A stretch of DNA of 64,000 nt from DASZVP01 sp035546935 (GTDB taxonomy: Bacteria > Patescibacteriota > Saccharimonadia > Saccharimonadales > UBA4665): NCBI GenBank assembly GCA_035546935.1, contig DASZVP010000002.1, positions 62,001 through 126,000 on the forward strand, written 5' to 3'. Made by a program: the position numbers and the translations under genes. The notes under the pieces are model-generated. The model was not told the DNA's origin. It did no database searches and saw only the letters and a program-made list of their open reading frames with translations. Below are positions 1-7,831 of the stretch, piece after piece (position 1 is the stretch's first letter; the number at the start of each line of letters is the position of its first letter).

Positions 1-1007
1 CCGAAGCGAACCTGCTCACCATTTAGGGCACCAAGGGCGTCCAACAAATAACGCGAATTCAGGGTAATGCTGCCGTTGCCTTTAACTTTGGCGCCGGCTG
101 TTGCGGTGTTTTCGCCCAGCTGAGAAGCCACAGAGCGAATGCTGAGGTTTTGTTTGTCTTCGTCGACTTCAATTGTCACACTACCGGCGCTTTCGCGGGC
201 AAACAGGCTGGAAACTTTGGTAACATTCAACAGGTCTGCGCGAGGCAAAACCACCTCGTTAGCAAAGCTGGCTGGAATTAGTTTACGGTAGTCTGGGTAA
301 TTACCATCTATCAGGCGTGTAACTAGTTCGGTGTCACCCACCTGGAACAAAACCTGTTGTTCATCGTGAGTAACCTTTACGTCGCCGTCTTCGTCGCCCA
401 AGATACGTAGCAAGTCTTGAAGGGCAGAGGCCGGTATCAACAGCTTGGCTTCGTGTTTGTTGGCGCCGAGGGTTTTCTCGGCTAAGCGGTAGCTGTCGGT
501 GGCCGCCAGATACAACTTGCCACCCATACTGTGCAGCAAGGCCCCGGTTAAAATTGGTCGTGTTTCGTCAGCGCTGGCAGCAAAAACCACCTGTTGAAGG
601 GCTTTTTTGAGTTCGCCGGCCTTGATTGACCAACTCTTGCCGCCGCTGATGGCTGGCATAACAGGGAAGTCTTCGGCCATAATACCGTTCACTACAGACT
701 GATATTGGTCGGTGGTCACGTGCAGTTTCGTCTCATCCAGGTTAAGGTTAATAACACCTTCGGGCAGGCTGCTTACAAAGTCTTGCATCAGGCGGGCTGG
801 GACAGTAATTGACCCCTCATTACTCACCTTTGCACCGATGTAGTGAGTTATAGCAATGTCCAGATTTGTGGCGGAGATACTTAACCGATTGTTGGCGGTT
901 TTAATCAGTACATTGGCTAAGATGGGTAGGGTTCCGCGGCTGTTAGCTACCCGGGCAACCAAGCCGAGAGCGCGATTTAGGTTTTCTTGTGTGGCTTGTA
1001 GTTTCAT
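1..1007 (-). CDS. dnaN: DNA polymerase III beta subunit (sliding clamp), 3' end outside window
   Basis: Ring-shaped clamp that tethers the replicative polymerase to DNA. The reverse strand reads open from an ATG at 1007 to the window edge, about 335 residues of a protein that is usually about 365-375, so only the C-terminal tail is missing. The N-terminus (MKLQATQENLNRAL) and internal segments such as TNLDIAI, PARLMQDFV and ATDSYRLA are typical of beta clamps. A GGAG motif lies 9 bases before the ATG. It lies directly downstream of dnaA in the same direction, the classic origin order. No internal stop or frameshift is seen. The identification is by recognisable sequence and by context. Confidence 0.95.
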   Translation of the reverse strand, partial: MKLQATQENLNRALGLVARVANSRGTLPILANVLIKTANNRLSISATNLDIAITHYIGAKVSNEGSITVPARLMQDFVSSLPEGVINLNLDETKLHVTTDQYQSVVNGIMAEDFPVMPAISGGKSWSIKAGELKKALQQVVFAASADETRPILTGALLHSMGGKLYLAATDSYRLAEKTLGANKHEAKLLIPASALQDLLRILGDEDGDVKVTHDEQQVLFQVGDTELVTRLIDGNYPDYRKLIPASFANEVVLPRADLLNVTKVSSLFARESAGSVTIEVDEDKQNLSIRSVASQLGENTATAGAKVKGNGSITLNSRYLLDALGALNGEQVRF

Positions 1008-1269
1008 AATGTGGGGCTCCGACAAATTACTAATTTATTTAATAGTGATTGTAGTTATAGGGTTTGTGGATTGTGTGTAAAGAGCGCCCACCAACAGATT
1101 AAAATTGTATAAAAAGGCTTGGGAAAAAGCCCCGGAAAAGTTGCCGAAAAACTGGGTATAAACACGGGCTTTGCCCACAGCCACGACCATTAATTTCACA
1201 ACGTGCGTGGAAAAGCCTATTGCGCGCCCACAGCTTTTAAACTGGTTGGCCACAACTTGTGCACTGTTT
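1008..1269. other. dnaA-dnaN intergenic region with degenerate DnaA-box-like sites (possible part of oriC)
   Basis: 262 bases without a credible gene. It carries several near-matches to the DnaA box TTATNCACA: TTACACACA on the reverse strand at 1072-1080, TTGCCCACA at 1171-1179, and CGTGGAAAA at 1206-1214. An AT-rich stretch lies at about 1025-1060. Such clusters between dnaA and dnaN are a usual place for bacterial origins. It must also hold any dnaN promoter. Which side of dnaA is the functional origin cannot be decided by eye; GC-skew over the whole genome would tell. Confidence 0.45.
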
Positions 1270-2646
1270 TTACGCATACAGGTGCTCCTTAATGTCGGCA
1301 ATAGCCATACGGATGCTGGCGTCCTGGCGGGCATCTTCCTCGATTTTAGCGACCGAGTGAATAGCGGTGGTGTGGTCTTTGCGGCCCAGTTCGCGGGCAA
1401 TCTTCGGGAAGCTCAGGTGCAGTTCGCTGCGCAGCAGATACATGGCAATTTGCCGCGGCACCACAATGTCTTTATCGCGCTTCGGTCCCAAAACATCTTC
1501 CAACGGCACCTGAAAATGACGTGCCGTGCGCTCAATAATTTGCTTGGCGCTAAGGTGTTTTGGCCGGGCCTTATTAAGCGTCAGCATACTTGAAGCAATA
1601 GCGACGGTTGGGTCGAGGTTGCGGACCTCGCAAAAGGCCAACAACTGATTCAGGGCGCCCTCAAGCTCGCGAATGTTGGTCTGAATATTGCTAGCTAAAT
1701 AGTCGACAACATCTGGTTCCAACTCGACGCCCTGATTTTGAGCCTTGGTTTGAACAATAGCGCAGCGCGTCTCAAAATCAGGGATTTGCATATCAATGCA
1801 CATGCCGCCAGCGAAGCGTGAACGCAACCGCTCTTCCAGTGTAGGGATGTCTTTCGGTAGCTTGTCGGAACTAATAATGATCTGTTTGTTGGCCTGGTGC
1901 AGAGTGTTAAAGGTGTGGAAGAACTCTTCCTGCATCTTTTCCTTGCCGGCAATGAACTGAATATCATCAACGATTAAGACATCGGCAGTCCGGTAGTGGT
2001 TGGCAAAGTCGGCGGTTTTACGCTGTTGCAGCGCTTTCACAAACTCCTGAACAAACTGCTCAGTAGAAATGTAGAGAATTTTGGCGCCGGGGTTATGCTC
2101 GGCAATAAAATTGCCGACGGCTTGGATCAGGTGAGTTTTACCAATGCCTACGCCACCATATAGATAGAGTGGGTTGTAGCGAGTGCCGGGACTGCTGGCA
2201 ATACCTTGGCAGGCGGCGAAAGCAATTTCATTGGCGTCGCCAACCACGAAGTTATCAAAGGTGTAGCGTTCGTTTAGGGCTTGGGGGGCTGGCCGCGAAG
2301 GTGTGGTGACCATCGGTGCCTCAACAAGATCGTTATCACTTTCTTCTTCGTTGGTGGTAGAGCCAGCGTCGCGACTGGGGCCGGCCGCCAGAGGCGAAAT
2401 CTTGTATTCAATGGTCTCGGCGGTGACGCCGTTTTTCTCCAGCACTTCTGTAATTAGCGGTGTGTATTTGCTCTCCAGCTGTTGTTTCACAAAAACGTTC
2501 TGGACGCCAATAACTACCGAGTCGTCTTCGCTTTTGAGCAAACAGGTGTTTTTAAACCAGGTAATAAAGTTGCCGTGCGAGACTGACAACTCAATTTCCC
2601 CCAACACCGCCTGCCACAGGCTGTCTTTCTGTATTACCGCTCCCAT
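1270..2646 (-). CDS. dnaA: Chromosomal replication initiator DnaA
   Basis: AAA+ ATPase that binds DnaA boxes and opens the origin. Domain I starts with DSLWQAVLGEIELS and is followed by a short acidic linker. The ATPase core has Walker A GGVGIGKTH, Walker B LIVDDIQFIAGKE and the sensor region LRSRFAGG. The C-terminal DNA-binding domain shows the signature RKDHTTAIHSV. The start at 2646 (ATG, MGAVIQKD) is preferred over an in-frame GTG at 2676: a TATTAT box sits at 2663-2658, which would place transcription start just upstream of 2646. From 2646 the protein is 458 residues, normal for the family. It is followed by dnaN on the same strand. Confidence 0.96.
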   Translation of the reverse strand: MGAVIQKDSLWQAVLGEIELSVSHGNFITWFKNTCLLKSEDDSVVIGVQNVFVKQQLESKYTPLITEVLEKNGVTAETIEYKISPLAAGPSRDAGSTTNEEESDNDLVEAPMVTTPSRPAPQALNERYTFDNFVVGDANEIAFAACQGIASSPGTRYNPLYLYGGVGIGKTHLIQAVGNFIAEHNPGAKILYISTEQFVQEFVKALQQRKTADFANHYRTADVLIVDDIQFIAGKEKMQEEFFHTFNTLHQANKQIIISSDKLPKDIPTLEERLRSRFAGGMCIDMQIPDFETRCAIVQTKAQNQGVELEPDVVDYLASNIQTNIRELEGALNQLLAFCEVRNLDPTVAIASSMLTLNKARPKHLSAKQIIERTARHFQVPLEDVLGPKRDKDIVVPRQIAMYLLRSELHLSFPKIARELGRKDHTTAIHSVAKIEEDARQDASIRMAIADIKEHLYA

Positions 2647-2679
2647 AAGTAAGACCAATAATACGGTATTGAGCACGGG

Positions 2680-2804
2680 TTTTCCACAGCCTTTTTTGCA
2701 ACACCCTTCGCAAAGTGAAATTTTTTACTAACGGAGTGCAGCTTATACACATGCTATTTTTTGATCTGTAAATCTGTGGACAAGAATCAATCTATGGTGG
2801 ATAA
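2680..2804. other. DnaA-box cluster between dnaA and rpmH (candidate oriC)
   Basis: Four sites resemble TTATNCACA in the divergent gap between dnaA and rpmH: TTTTCCACA at 2680-2688, TTATACACA at 2743-2751 (perfect), TTGTCCACA on the reverse strand at 2783-2775, and TTATCCACC on the reverse strand at 2804-2796. An AT-rich tract (about 2718-2730 and 2754-2773) lies between them. The density and the perfect box make this a better origin candidate than the dnaA-dnaN gap. The sites could also serve dnaA autoregulation, because they cover its promoter. Confidence 0.6.
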
Positions 2805-2829
2805 CCCCGCTTCGTTAGTAGGATAAACA

Positions 2830-2859
2830 TTGTCAAATCTACCGCGCCCAAGGTAGAAT
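2830..2859 (+). promoter_or_regulatory. rpmH promoter, leaderless type
   Basis: TTGTCA at 2830-2835, an 18-base spacer, then TAGAAT at 2854-2859. The rpmH ATG lies only six bases after the -10 box, so transcription would begin at or next to the start codon. No Shine-Dalgarno sequence precedes the ATG. Confidence 0.6.
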
Positions 2860-2865
2860 AGACCA

Positions 2866-3003
2866 ATGCCTAAACGTACACACCAGCCTAAAAAACGCCA
2901 GCGTTCACGCGAACACGGCTTTCTAAAGCGCATGGCTAGCCGCGGTGGCCGCACAGTCTTGAGGCGCCGCCGCGCCAAAGGCCGCACCCGCTTAACAGCC
3001 TAA
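2866..3003 (+). CDS. rpmH: Ribosomal protein bL34
   Basis: 45-residue basic protein of the large ribosomal subunit. The sequence MPKRTHQPKKRQRSREHGF, followed by a basic segment with MASRGGR and RRRRAKGR, is diagnostic of L34. The length matches the usual 44-50 residues. The ATG at 2866 follows a -10 box by six bases without a Shine-Dalgarno sequence. It is followed 16 bases later by rnpA, the conserved rpmH-rnpA pairing. Confidence 0.97.
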   Translation: MPKRTHQPKKRQRSREHGFLKRMASRGGRTVLRRRRAKGRTRLTA

Positions 3004-3019
3004 AGGAGCCTCGAAGGCC

Positions 3020-3358
3020 ATGTTTGGCCGCAGCCACCGCTTTCACGGACATAACGCCCTCGCCCCTGTTTACAAGCGAGGGTCTACCGTGCGTGGCGCT
3101 CAAATTAGCCTGAAATTCGTTGGTCGTGGTGGCGATCGACCTTACCGCGTAGCTGTGGTGGTTAGCCGCAAAGTTAATAAGTCGGCCGTGGTGCGCAACC
3201 GCATTCGCCGCCGTATTTATGAAGCTGTACGTATTTCTGGCTCTGTTCCCGCCGGCTACGACCTAATTTTCACGGTTTTTCACGATCAGGTGGCGGATTG
3301 GCCTGCCGCTAAGCTGTCTGCTCAAATCAGCGAGCTTTTGGACAAAATAGCCGCCTAG
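3020..3358 (+). CDS. rnpA: Ribonuclease P protein component
   Basis: Protein subunit that helps the RNase P RNA bind and process precursor tRNA 5' ends. It has 112 residues, typical length. The conserved basic motif region reads SAVVRNRIRRRIYEAVR, the family RNR-type motif, and the N-terminus (FGRSHRFHGHN) carries the usual aromatic/basic start. An AGGAG sequence right after the rpmH stop may be its ribosome site, at a rather long distance (13-14 bases). Context rpmH-rnpA-yidC is conserved. No yidD gene lies between rnpA and yidC. Confidence 0.93.
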   Translation: MFGRSHRFHGHNALAPVYKRGSTVRGAQISLKFVGRGGDRPYRVAVVVSRKVNKSAVVRNRIRRRIYEAVRISGSVPAGYDLIFTVFHDQVADWPAAKLSAQISELLDKIAA

Positions 3359-3510
3359 TTCAGCCCAAGGCAGCAGCAGCCACGCATACGAAAAACGTAC
3401 AAAATAGACGATTTTCGTACAAGATTTGAAAGCTTGGTGAATGGCGTGCCAAGCGGCACTAGCGCCAGAGGCGGCCGCTCCTGTATAGTGTAGGGAGCAA
3501 AGAGGTCCTG

Positions 3511-4449
3511 ATGTTCACAACACTAATCGTTCAGCCGATTTTTAATCTGTTAGTCTTTGTTTATGCGATACTGCCCGGCCACAATTTCGGCCTGGCGCTG
3601 ATCATTTTCACGATTATTATCCGTTTGCTACTGTGGCCGCTGGTTAAAAAGCAGCTGCACCAAGCTCGCGCCATGCGCAAACTGCAGCCTGAGCTGAAGC
3701 GTATCAAGAAGGAAGCCAAAGGCGACCGCCAAAAAGAGTCTGTAATGCTTATGGAGCTTTATAAAGAACGCGGTATCAACCCCTTTGGCACACTGCCAAT
3801 TTTGCTTATTCAGCTGGTGGTGTTGATTGGGCTGTATAGCGGCTTAAGGCGCGTGATTAGCGATCCTCACAACTTGGTGACATTTGCCTATCCTTTCTTG
3901 CAGGACTTTTCGTGGTTGCAGACAATAGGTCACAACATTCACGCCTTCGACAACACCTTATTTGGCGTCGTTAACCTGAGCCGCAGCGCTCTAAGTGCCG
4001 GCGGCGGCGTATATTGGCCAGCCATGCTGATTGTCTTCGGTAGCGCCGTTTCACAGTATTACCAGGCTAAACAGTTGATGCCCAGCGATCCAGACCAACG
4101 TAAACTGCGCGATATCTTGAAAGCTGCCGGCGAGGGCCAACAAGCCGACCAGGCCGAAGTTAACGCTGCTGTTGGCCGCAGCACTCGTTTCTTCCTGCCA
4201 GTGATGATCTTTTTCTTCACCGTCAATCTGGCCTCAGCCCTAAGCCTTTACTGGCTAACCGGTGGTGTGGTGGCTTACATTCAACAAGCCATTGTCTTAC
4301 GACGCGACGAAGAAGAAATGGAAGCTTTAGCCGACGGCAAGCCAGTGCGCAATGTCAAAGCTATTCCTGAAGCAGAAATTGTAACCTCAAAATCTTCAAA
4401 AAAATCCTCCCAAAACCGCAAAACCGCTAAGAAACGGAGGAAAAGATGA
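3511..4449 (+). CDS. yidC: Membrane protein insertase YidC/Oxa1 family
   Basis: Inserts proteins into the cytoplasmic membrane with or without SecYEG. At 312 residues it is the short type without the large periplasmic domain of Proteobacteria. The first core helix (about residues 25-44) contains Arg38 in IIIRLLLWPL, the expected hydrophilic-groove arginine. A charged cytosolic hairpin follows (about 45-85), then helices near 93-113, 165-185 and 228-250, and a lysine/arginine-rich tail that may contact ribosomes. AGAGGT precedes the ATG by a normal distance. The stop overlaps the jag start by 4 bases (ATGA), implying translational coupling. Confidence 0.93.
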   Translation: MFTTLIVQPIFNLLVFVYAILPGHNFGLALIIFTIIIRLLLWPLVKKQLHQARAMRKLQPELKRIKKEAKGDRQKESVMLMELYKERGINPFGTLPILLIQLVVLIGLYSGLRRVISDPHNLVTFAYPFLQDFSWLQTIGHNIHAFDNTLFGVVNLSRSALSAGGGVYWPAMLIVFGSAVSQYYQAKQLMPSDPDQRKLRDILKAAGEGQQADQAEVNAAVGRSTRFFLPVMIFFFTVNLASALSLYWLTGGVVAYIQQAIVLRRDEEEMEALADGKPVRNVKAIPEAEIVTSKSSKKSSQNRKTAKKRRKR

Positions 4450-4913
4450 ACGAATCAATGGAAGAAGCAATTGTTTACGCCAAGAAATATATAGAGGACT
4501 TGCTGTCCTTTTTTGGCCTGAACACTGATGTTTATGCCACCAGCGACGACGAAGTTATCCAGCTGAACGTGCCCAGCACCCACATGAACGGCTTTTTGAT
4601 CGGCCAGCACGGCGATAATATGCGCTCGCTGCAATACCTGACCTCTACGGCGCTAAAGAACAACAACTTTGCCAACACTCGCGTTAACGTCGACATCGCC
4701 GAATACAAGAAGCAGCGCGCCGACCGCCTGCGCGACAAAGCTGAAGCCTGGGTCAAGCAAGTCCGCGACAGCGGCTCAGCCATGGATCTCGAACCCATGA
4801 ACGCTGCCGACCGCCGCGTCGTGCACCAACTGGCCGCCGACTACGGCCTGTCGAGCGAATCTGCCGGCGAGGGCCGCGAACGGCACATCGTGTTGAAGCC
4901 CACAAGCGAATAA
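4446..4913 (+). CDS. jag: KH-R3H RNA-binding protein (Jag/KhpB/SpoIIIJ-associated)
   Basis: RNA-binding protein usually encoded next to yidC and linked to cell-envelope and division control. Of its 155 residues, the KH domain (about 25-95) shows the GxxG loop in IGQHGDNMRSLQYL. The R3H domain (about 98-150) shows RRVVHQLA and ends in RERHIVL. The N-terminal Jag_N domain of Firmicutes homologues is absent, making this a minimal form. It overlaps yidC by 4 bases and has an AGGAAAAG ribosome site inside the yidC end. It is the last gene of the origin operon. Confidence 0.9.
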   Translation: MNESMEEAIVYAKKYIEDLLSFFGLNTDVYATSDDEVIQLNVPSTHMNGFLIGQHGDNMRSLQYLTSTALKNNNFANTRVNVDIAEYKKQRADRLRDKAEAWVKQVRDSGSAMDLEPMNAADRRVVHQLAADYGLSSESAGEGRERHIVLKPTSE

Positions 4914-4921
4914 ATACAAAA

Positions 4922-4957
4922 CCGCCTCACACGACATAAAGTGTTCGGCGCCTTTTT
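4922..4957. terminator. Weak intrinsic terminator between convergent genes
   Basis: The 46-base gap between jag and a convergent glycosyltransferase holds an imperfect hairpin (CCGCC...CACAC with GTGTTCGGCG) followed by CTTTTTATTTATT. The stem has mismatches, so the call is tentative. It may work for transcripts from the left. Confidence 0.35.
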
Positions 4958-4959
4958 AT

Positions 4960-6033
4960 TTATTCGCCGAGCACCCGTTTATACACTGCTAATGTTTCCT
5001 CAGCAGTTTGCCGCCAAGAATACTCCTTGGTCTGTTCCGCACCCTTTTGGATGAGGTCAGCCCGGAGTTTTTGATCTGTTAACACGTCGTTGATGGCTTG
5101 GGCCATGGCGTCTACATCGAGTGGATCAAAGTAGTGGGCGGCGTCGCCGTAAATTTCGGGTAGGCAAGTGGCGTTGCTAGAAACCACCGGCGCACCATGG
5201 GCCATGGCTTCCAGGCCCGGCAAGCCGAAGCCTTCACTAAGGCTGGGAAAAATGTAAGCAGCACAGTGTTCGTACAGCCAGCGCAACTGCGGGTCTTCCA
5301 CAAAGTCGGTAAAAATAACGTTAGGAATGTTTTGTTTTTCAATGCGCTGGTAATTGGCGTCTTTTTTGCCCGCCAAAACTAAATAGAGATCGGGCTGATT
5401 GAGCTTCTGAAAAGCCTCGAGCAAGCGTTCTAGATTTTTGTGCGGTGTCGGGCGGCCAACATACATGATAAATTTTTTGCCTTCAAGCTCAGGCAGCGCT
5501 GTGGCCTCTTCAGTAATTTGGTCGGCAGCTTCGTAAATGACCTGAATTTTGGCCGGATTTACCCCTGTAAATTTCACTAAATCATCTTTAACAAAATGTG
5601 AGGGCACGATCACGGTTGTCGAACGGCGCGTGACACTCTTTATAACAAATTTATAAACTTGCTGCTTTAGTTTGTAGGCCAACCAATTCTTATCTGGATT
5701 GTTGAAGCGCAATGTGGTGAGGTCGTGAATGGTGGTAACTTTTTTGCCACGGTAACGCACCGGCTGCTGGGTCATACCGAAGTGCACCAGGTCCCCCTTT
5801 ATGCCGTCCAGCTGTTTTTTAAAGCCGAGCTGCTCAGCAAAAGTGAATTCCTTGTAGGGCGAGCCAAGCACAGTAAAATTGGGCGCCGCATTTTGCATAT
5901 ACTGGAGCCGCTCGGGCTTAGTCAGAATGACATGCTCATATGGCCAATCCAATCGCGCCAAATTCTCGACCAACTTATCAATATAACGACCGGTGCTGGT
6001 GCCGGATTCGCGGGCGTCGATGACTACTTTCAT
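4960..6033 (-). CDS. Glycosyltransferase, GT4 family (GT-B fold)
   Basis: Retaining glycosyltransferase that probably moves a sugar from a nucleotide sugar onto a lipid-linked glycan on the cytoplasmic side. It has 357 residues. The N-terminal half carries TTIHDLTTLRF. The C-terminal half carries FIMYVGRPTPHKNLERLLEA and the GT4 signature SEGFGLPGLEAMAHGAPVVS with its acceptor-binding Glu pair. The start is MKVVIDARESG. It overlaps the upstream GT2 gene by 4 bases. The exact sugar and acceptor cannot be read from the sequence. Confidence 0.88.
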   Translation of the reverse strand: MKVVIDARESGTSTGRYIDKLVENLARLDWPYEHVILTKPERLQYMQNAAPNFTVLGSPYKEFTFAEQLGFKKQLDGIKGDLVHFGMTQQPVRYRGKKVTTIHDLTTLRFNNPDKNWLAYKLKQQVYKFVIKSVTRRSTTVIVPSHFVKDDLVKFTGVNPAKIQVIYEAADQITEEATALPELEGKKFIMYVGRPTPHKNLERLLEAFQKLNQPDLYLVLAGKKDANYQRIEKQNIPNVIFTDFVEDPQLRWLYEHCAAYIFPSLSEGFGLPGLEAMAHGAPVVSSNATCLPEIYGDAAHYFDPLDVDAMAQAINDVLTDQKLRADLIQKGAEQTKEYSWRQTAEETLAVYKRVLGE

Positions 6034-7016
6034 AAGCGACCCACCAGCTTACGCAATGCCTTGGCGCTAGGGGGTAAATCGTGCACCATTAAACCCCAGA
6101 TGTATTGACTGGAAACTTTACGACTGTGTTGAATACGATGACGCTCCACCAACTTTTTGGGCCAGAGCCAGGCACCAACAATATAACCCTTTGCAACAGC
6201 GCTAAACTGGCCACGAGACAAGGCTCGAAGACCAAACAAAGTGTGCGCTAGCAATAAACGTGGCCACACCCTAGGCATGATAGCCCATGGCACATTCTTC
6301 CAAAGCAATAAAGGCAGGTTTTTTAGGGTCTGATACGTCACAAAACCCTTAATTTTGCTGCTTGTGGCCCCAATTTGATGGTGAACAATAGCGGTTGGCA
6401 CATAACGCACTTCCCAGCCGGCCAGTTGGGCGCGGAAACTAAGATCAACATCTTCGTAGTAAGCGAAGAAGTCTTCATCAAAAAGACCAATTTTATTCAA
6501 CATGTCTATGCGGTATAAGCTGGCACCGCCACTGGCGCCAAAAACGTAAGTATGCTGGTCATATTTATCTAAGTCGGTTTCGCCTCGACCACGCGGGAAG
6601 GGCAGCCCCCAAATACTGTACATTTCTCCAGTACTATCAAGCTCTTTAGCCTGACGGGAAATTATTTTAGGTGTAGCTATACCAACCTCAGAATAGCTTT
6701 CTAGGGTGGCCACAAGGTGTGTCAGCCAATCTTTGTCAGCGACAGCATCATTATTGAAAAGTGCTACATACTCATAATTGTCGGCTATGGCCTGCTTAAC
6801 CCCCACATTTACACCCCCAGCAAACCCTAGATTTTTTTTGTTAATAAGGGTCTGCACGCCGGGGTAGTTAGTTTGTAGAAATTCTAAAGATCCGTCTGAC
6901 GATCCATTCTCAACCACAATAATGTGTGGTTTGAGAGTTTGACTAAGCAGAGAATCTAAGCAGTCGCCAAGCGAGTCACGACCATTCCAATTAGGCACTA
7001 CAACAGCGGTACGCAT
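6030..7016 (-). CDS. Glycosyltransferase, GT2 family (rhamnosyltransferase-like)
   Basis: Inverting GT-A enzyme of the WbbL/RfbF-like type. The start at 7016 (MRTAVVVPNWNGRD) is chosen because the fold begins there; a longer reading frame upstream would run into the divergent exporter gene. Visible motifs are VVENGSSDGS (nucleotide pocket), LFNNDAVAD (DxD-like) and the acceptor loop DEDFFAYYEDVDLSFRA. The C-terminal 100 residues are basic and amphipathic, suggesting membrane association. A rhamnosyl donor is plausible because the rml genes are nearby, but this is inference. Confidence 0.88.
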   Translation of the reverse strand: MRTAVVVPNWNGRDSLGDCLDSLLSQTLKPHIIVVENGSSDGSLEFLQTNYPGVQTLINKKNLGFAGGVNVGVKQAIADNYEYVALFNNDAVADKDWLTHLVATLESYSEVGIATPKIISRQAKELDSTGEMYSIWGLPFPRGRGETDLDKYDQHTYVFGASGGASLYRIDMLNKIGLFDEDFFAYYEDVDLSFRAQLAGWEVRYVPTAIVHHQIGATSSKIKGFVTYQTLKNLPLLLWKNVPWAIMPRVWPRLLLAHTLFGLRALSRGQFSAVAKGYIVGAWLWPKKLVERHRIQHSRKVSSQYIWGLMVHDLPPSAKALRKLVGRL

Positions 7017-7018
7017 GA

Positions 7019-7039
7019 TATAATCAAGTATAACTTGAT
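7019..7039. promoter_or_regulatory. Compact divergent promoter with perfect 17-bp dyad
   Basis: Only 23 bases separate the two divergent start codons (7016 on the reverse strand, 7040 forward). Within them lies ATCAAGT-ATA-ACTTGAT at 7023-7039, a perfect 7-base inverted repeat. TATAAT (7019-7024) could be the forward -10 box and TATACT (7032-7027) the reverse -10 box, so the two promoters overlap inside the dyad. This could be an operator or simply two interlocked promoters. Confidence 0.5.
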
Positions 7040-7831
7040 ATGAGATTTCTAAATCAAAAAAACCGCTCAATTTTGCGTGAGATGGTCGTCACCGATTTCA
7101 AAGTTCGGTATCAAGGTTCGGTACTTGGCTACCTTTGGTCTCTATTGAAACCACTGTTGCTATTTGCAATCCTCTACATCGTTTTTACTAAATTTATTCG
7201 GGTTGGATCAACCATTCCACACTACCCCGCATATCTGTTATTTGGTATCGTGGTGTGGAACTTTTTTGCAGAAGCGACATCGGCTGCAATGGGTTCAATT
7301 GTTGGTCGTGGTGATCTGATTCGCAAAATCAGCATACCCAGGTACCTCTTGGTTGTTAGTAGCAATTTCTCCGCACTCATTAACTTCGGATTAAACCTAA
7401 TTATTGTCATGCTCTTTGTTGTGCTTAGTGGCGTGGACCCAAGTCGCAGTTGGCTCCTAATCCCAGCACTATTTATAGAACTTTGGGTTGTTTCGCTAGC
7501 TGTGGGTTTTATTTTAGCCGCCTTCTATGTTAAATATCGCGACGCCTCATATATTTGGGAAGTTGTAATGCAAGCGGGCTTTTACGCCACACCAATCCTA
7601 TACCCACTAACAGTCGTCGCCGATAAATACCAGAAAATCTTAATGCTTAATCCTGTGGCGCAAATACTGCAGGACGCTCGCTGGTCGCTCATTTCGCATG
7701 ACACCATAACCAGCTGGAAGGTGCTCAGCCTTCCGTTTTCAATAATCCCATTTCTAGTCATTCTCATTGTTACTTTGATATCAATCGTCTATTTCAAGCG
7801 CGAATCTAAGTTTTTTGCCGAGAATGTCTAA
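7040..7831 (+). CDS. ABC-2 type polysaccharide exporter permease (Wzm/TagG-like)
   Basis: Membrane half of an ABC exporter that moves a finished lipid-linked glycan across the cytoplasmic membrane. It has 263 residues with about six membrane helices. The N-terminal segment with TDFKVRYQGSVLGYLWSLL is the hallmark amphipathic gate region of Wzm/TagG proteins, and the C-terminal region has NPVAQILQDARWSLI. The stop is followed directly by the ATG of the ATPase gene, giving a two-gene operon read away from the glycosyltransferase on the left. The ATG follows the -10 box by 15 bases, leaving a very short leader. Confidence 0.92.
   Translation: MRFLNQKNRSILREMVVTDFKVRYQGSVLGYLWSLLKPLLLFAILYIVFTKFIRVGSTIPHYPAYLLFGIVVWNFFAEATSAAMGSIVGRGDLIRKISIPRYLLVVSSNFSALINFGLNLIIVMLFVVLSGVDPSRSWLLIPALFIELWVVSLAVGFILAAFYVKYRDASYIWEVVMQAGFYATPILYPLTVVADKYQKILMLNPVAQILQDARWSLISHDTITSWKVLSLPFSIIPFLVILIVTLISIVYFKRESKFFAENV

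Noticed and set aside
1171..2731. Long forward open frames inside and across dnaA (1171-1593, 2303-2731)
   Set aside because: They lie antisense to a fully conserved gene and show no protein family; shadows.
3359..3510. Inverted segments in the rnpA-yidC gap (CGAAAA...TTTTCG; CTTGG...CCAAG)
   Set aside because: Short, widely spaced and without a T-run; not enough to call a terminator or RNA.
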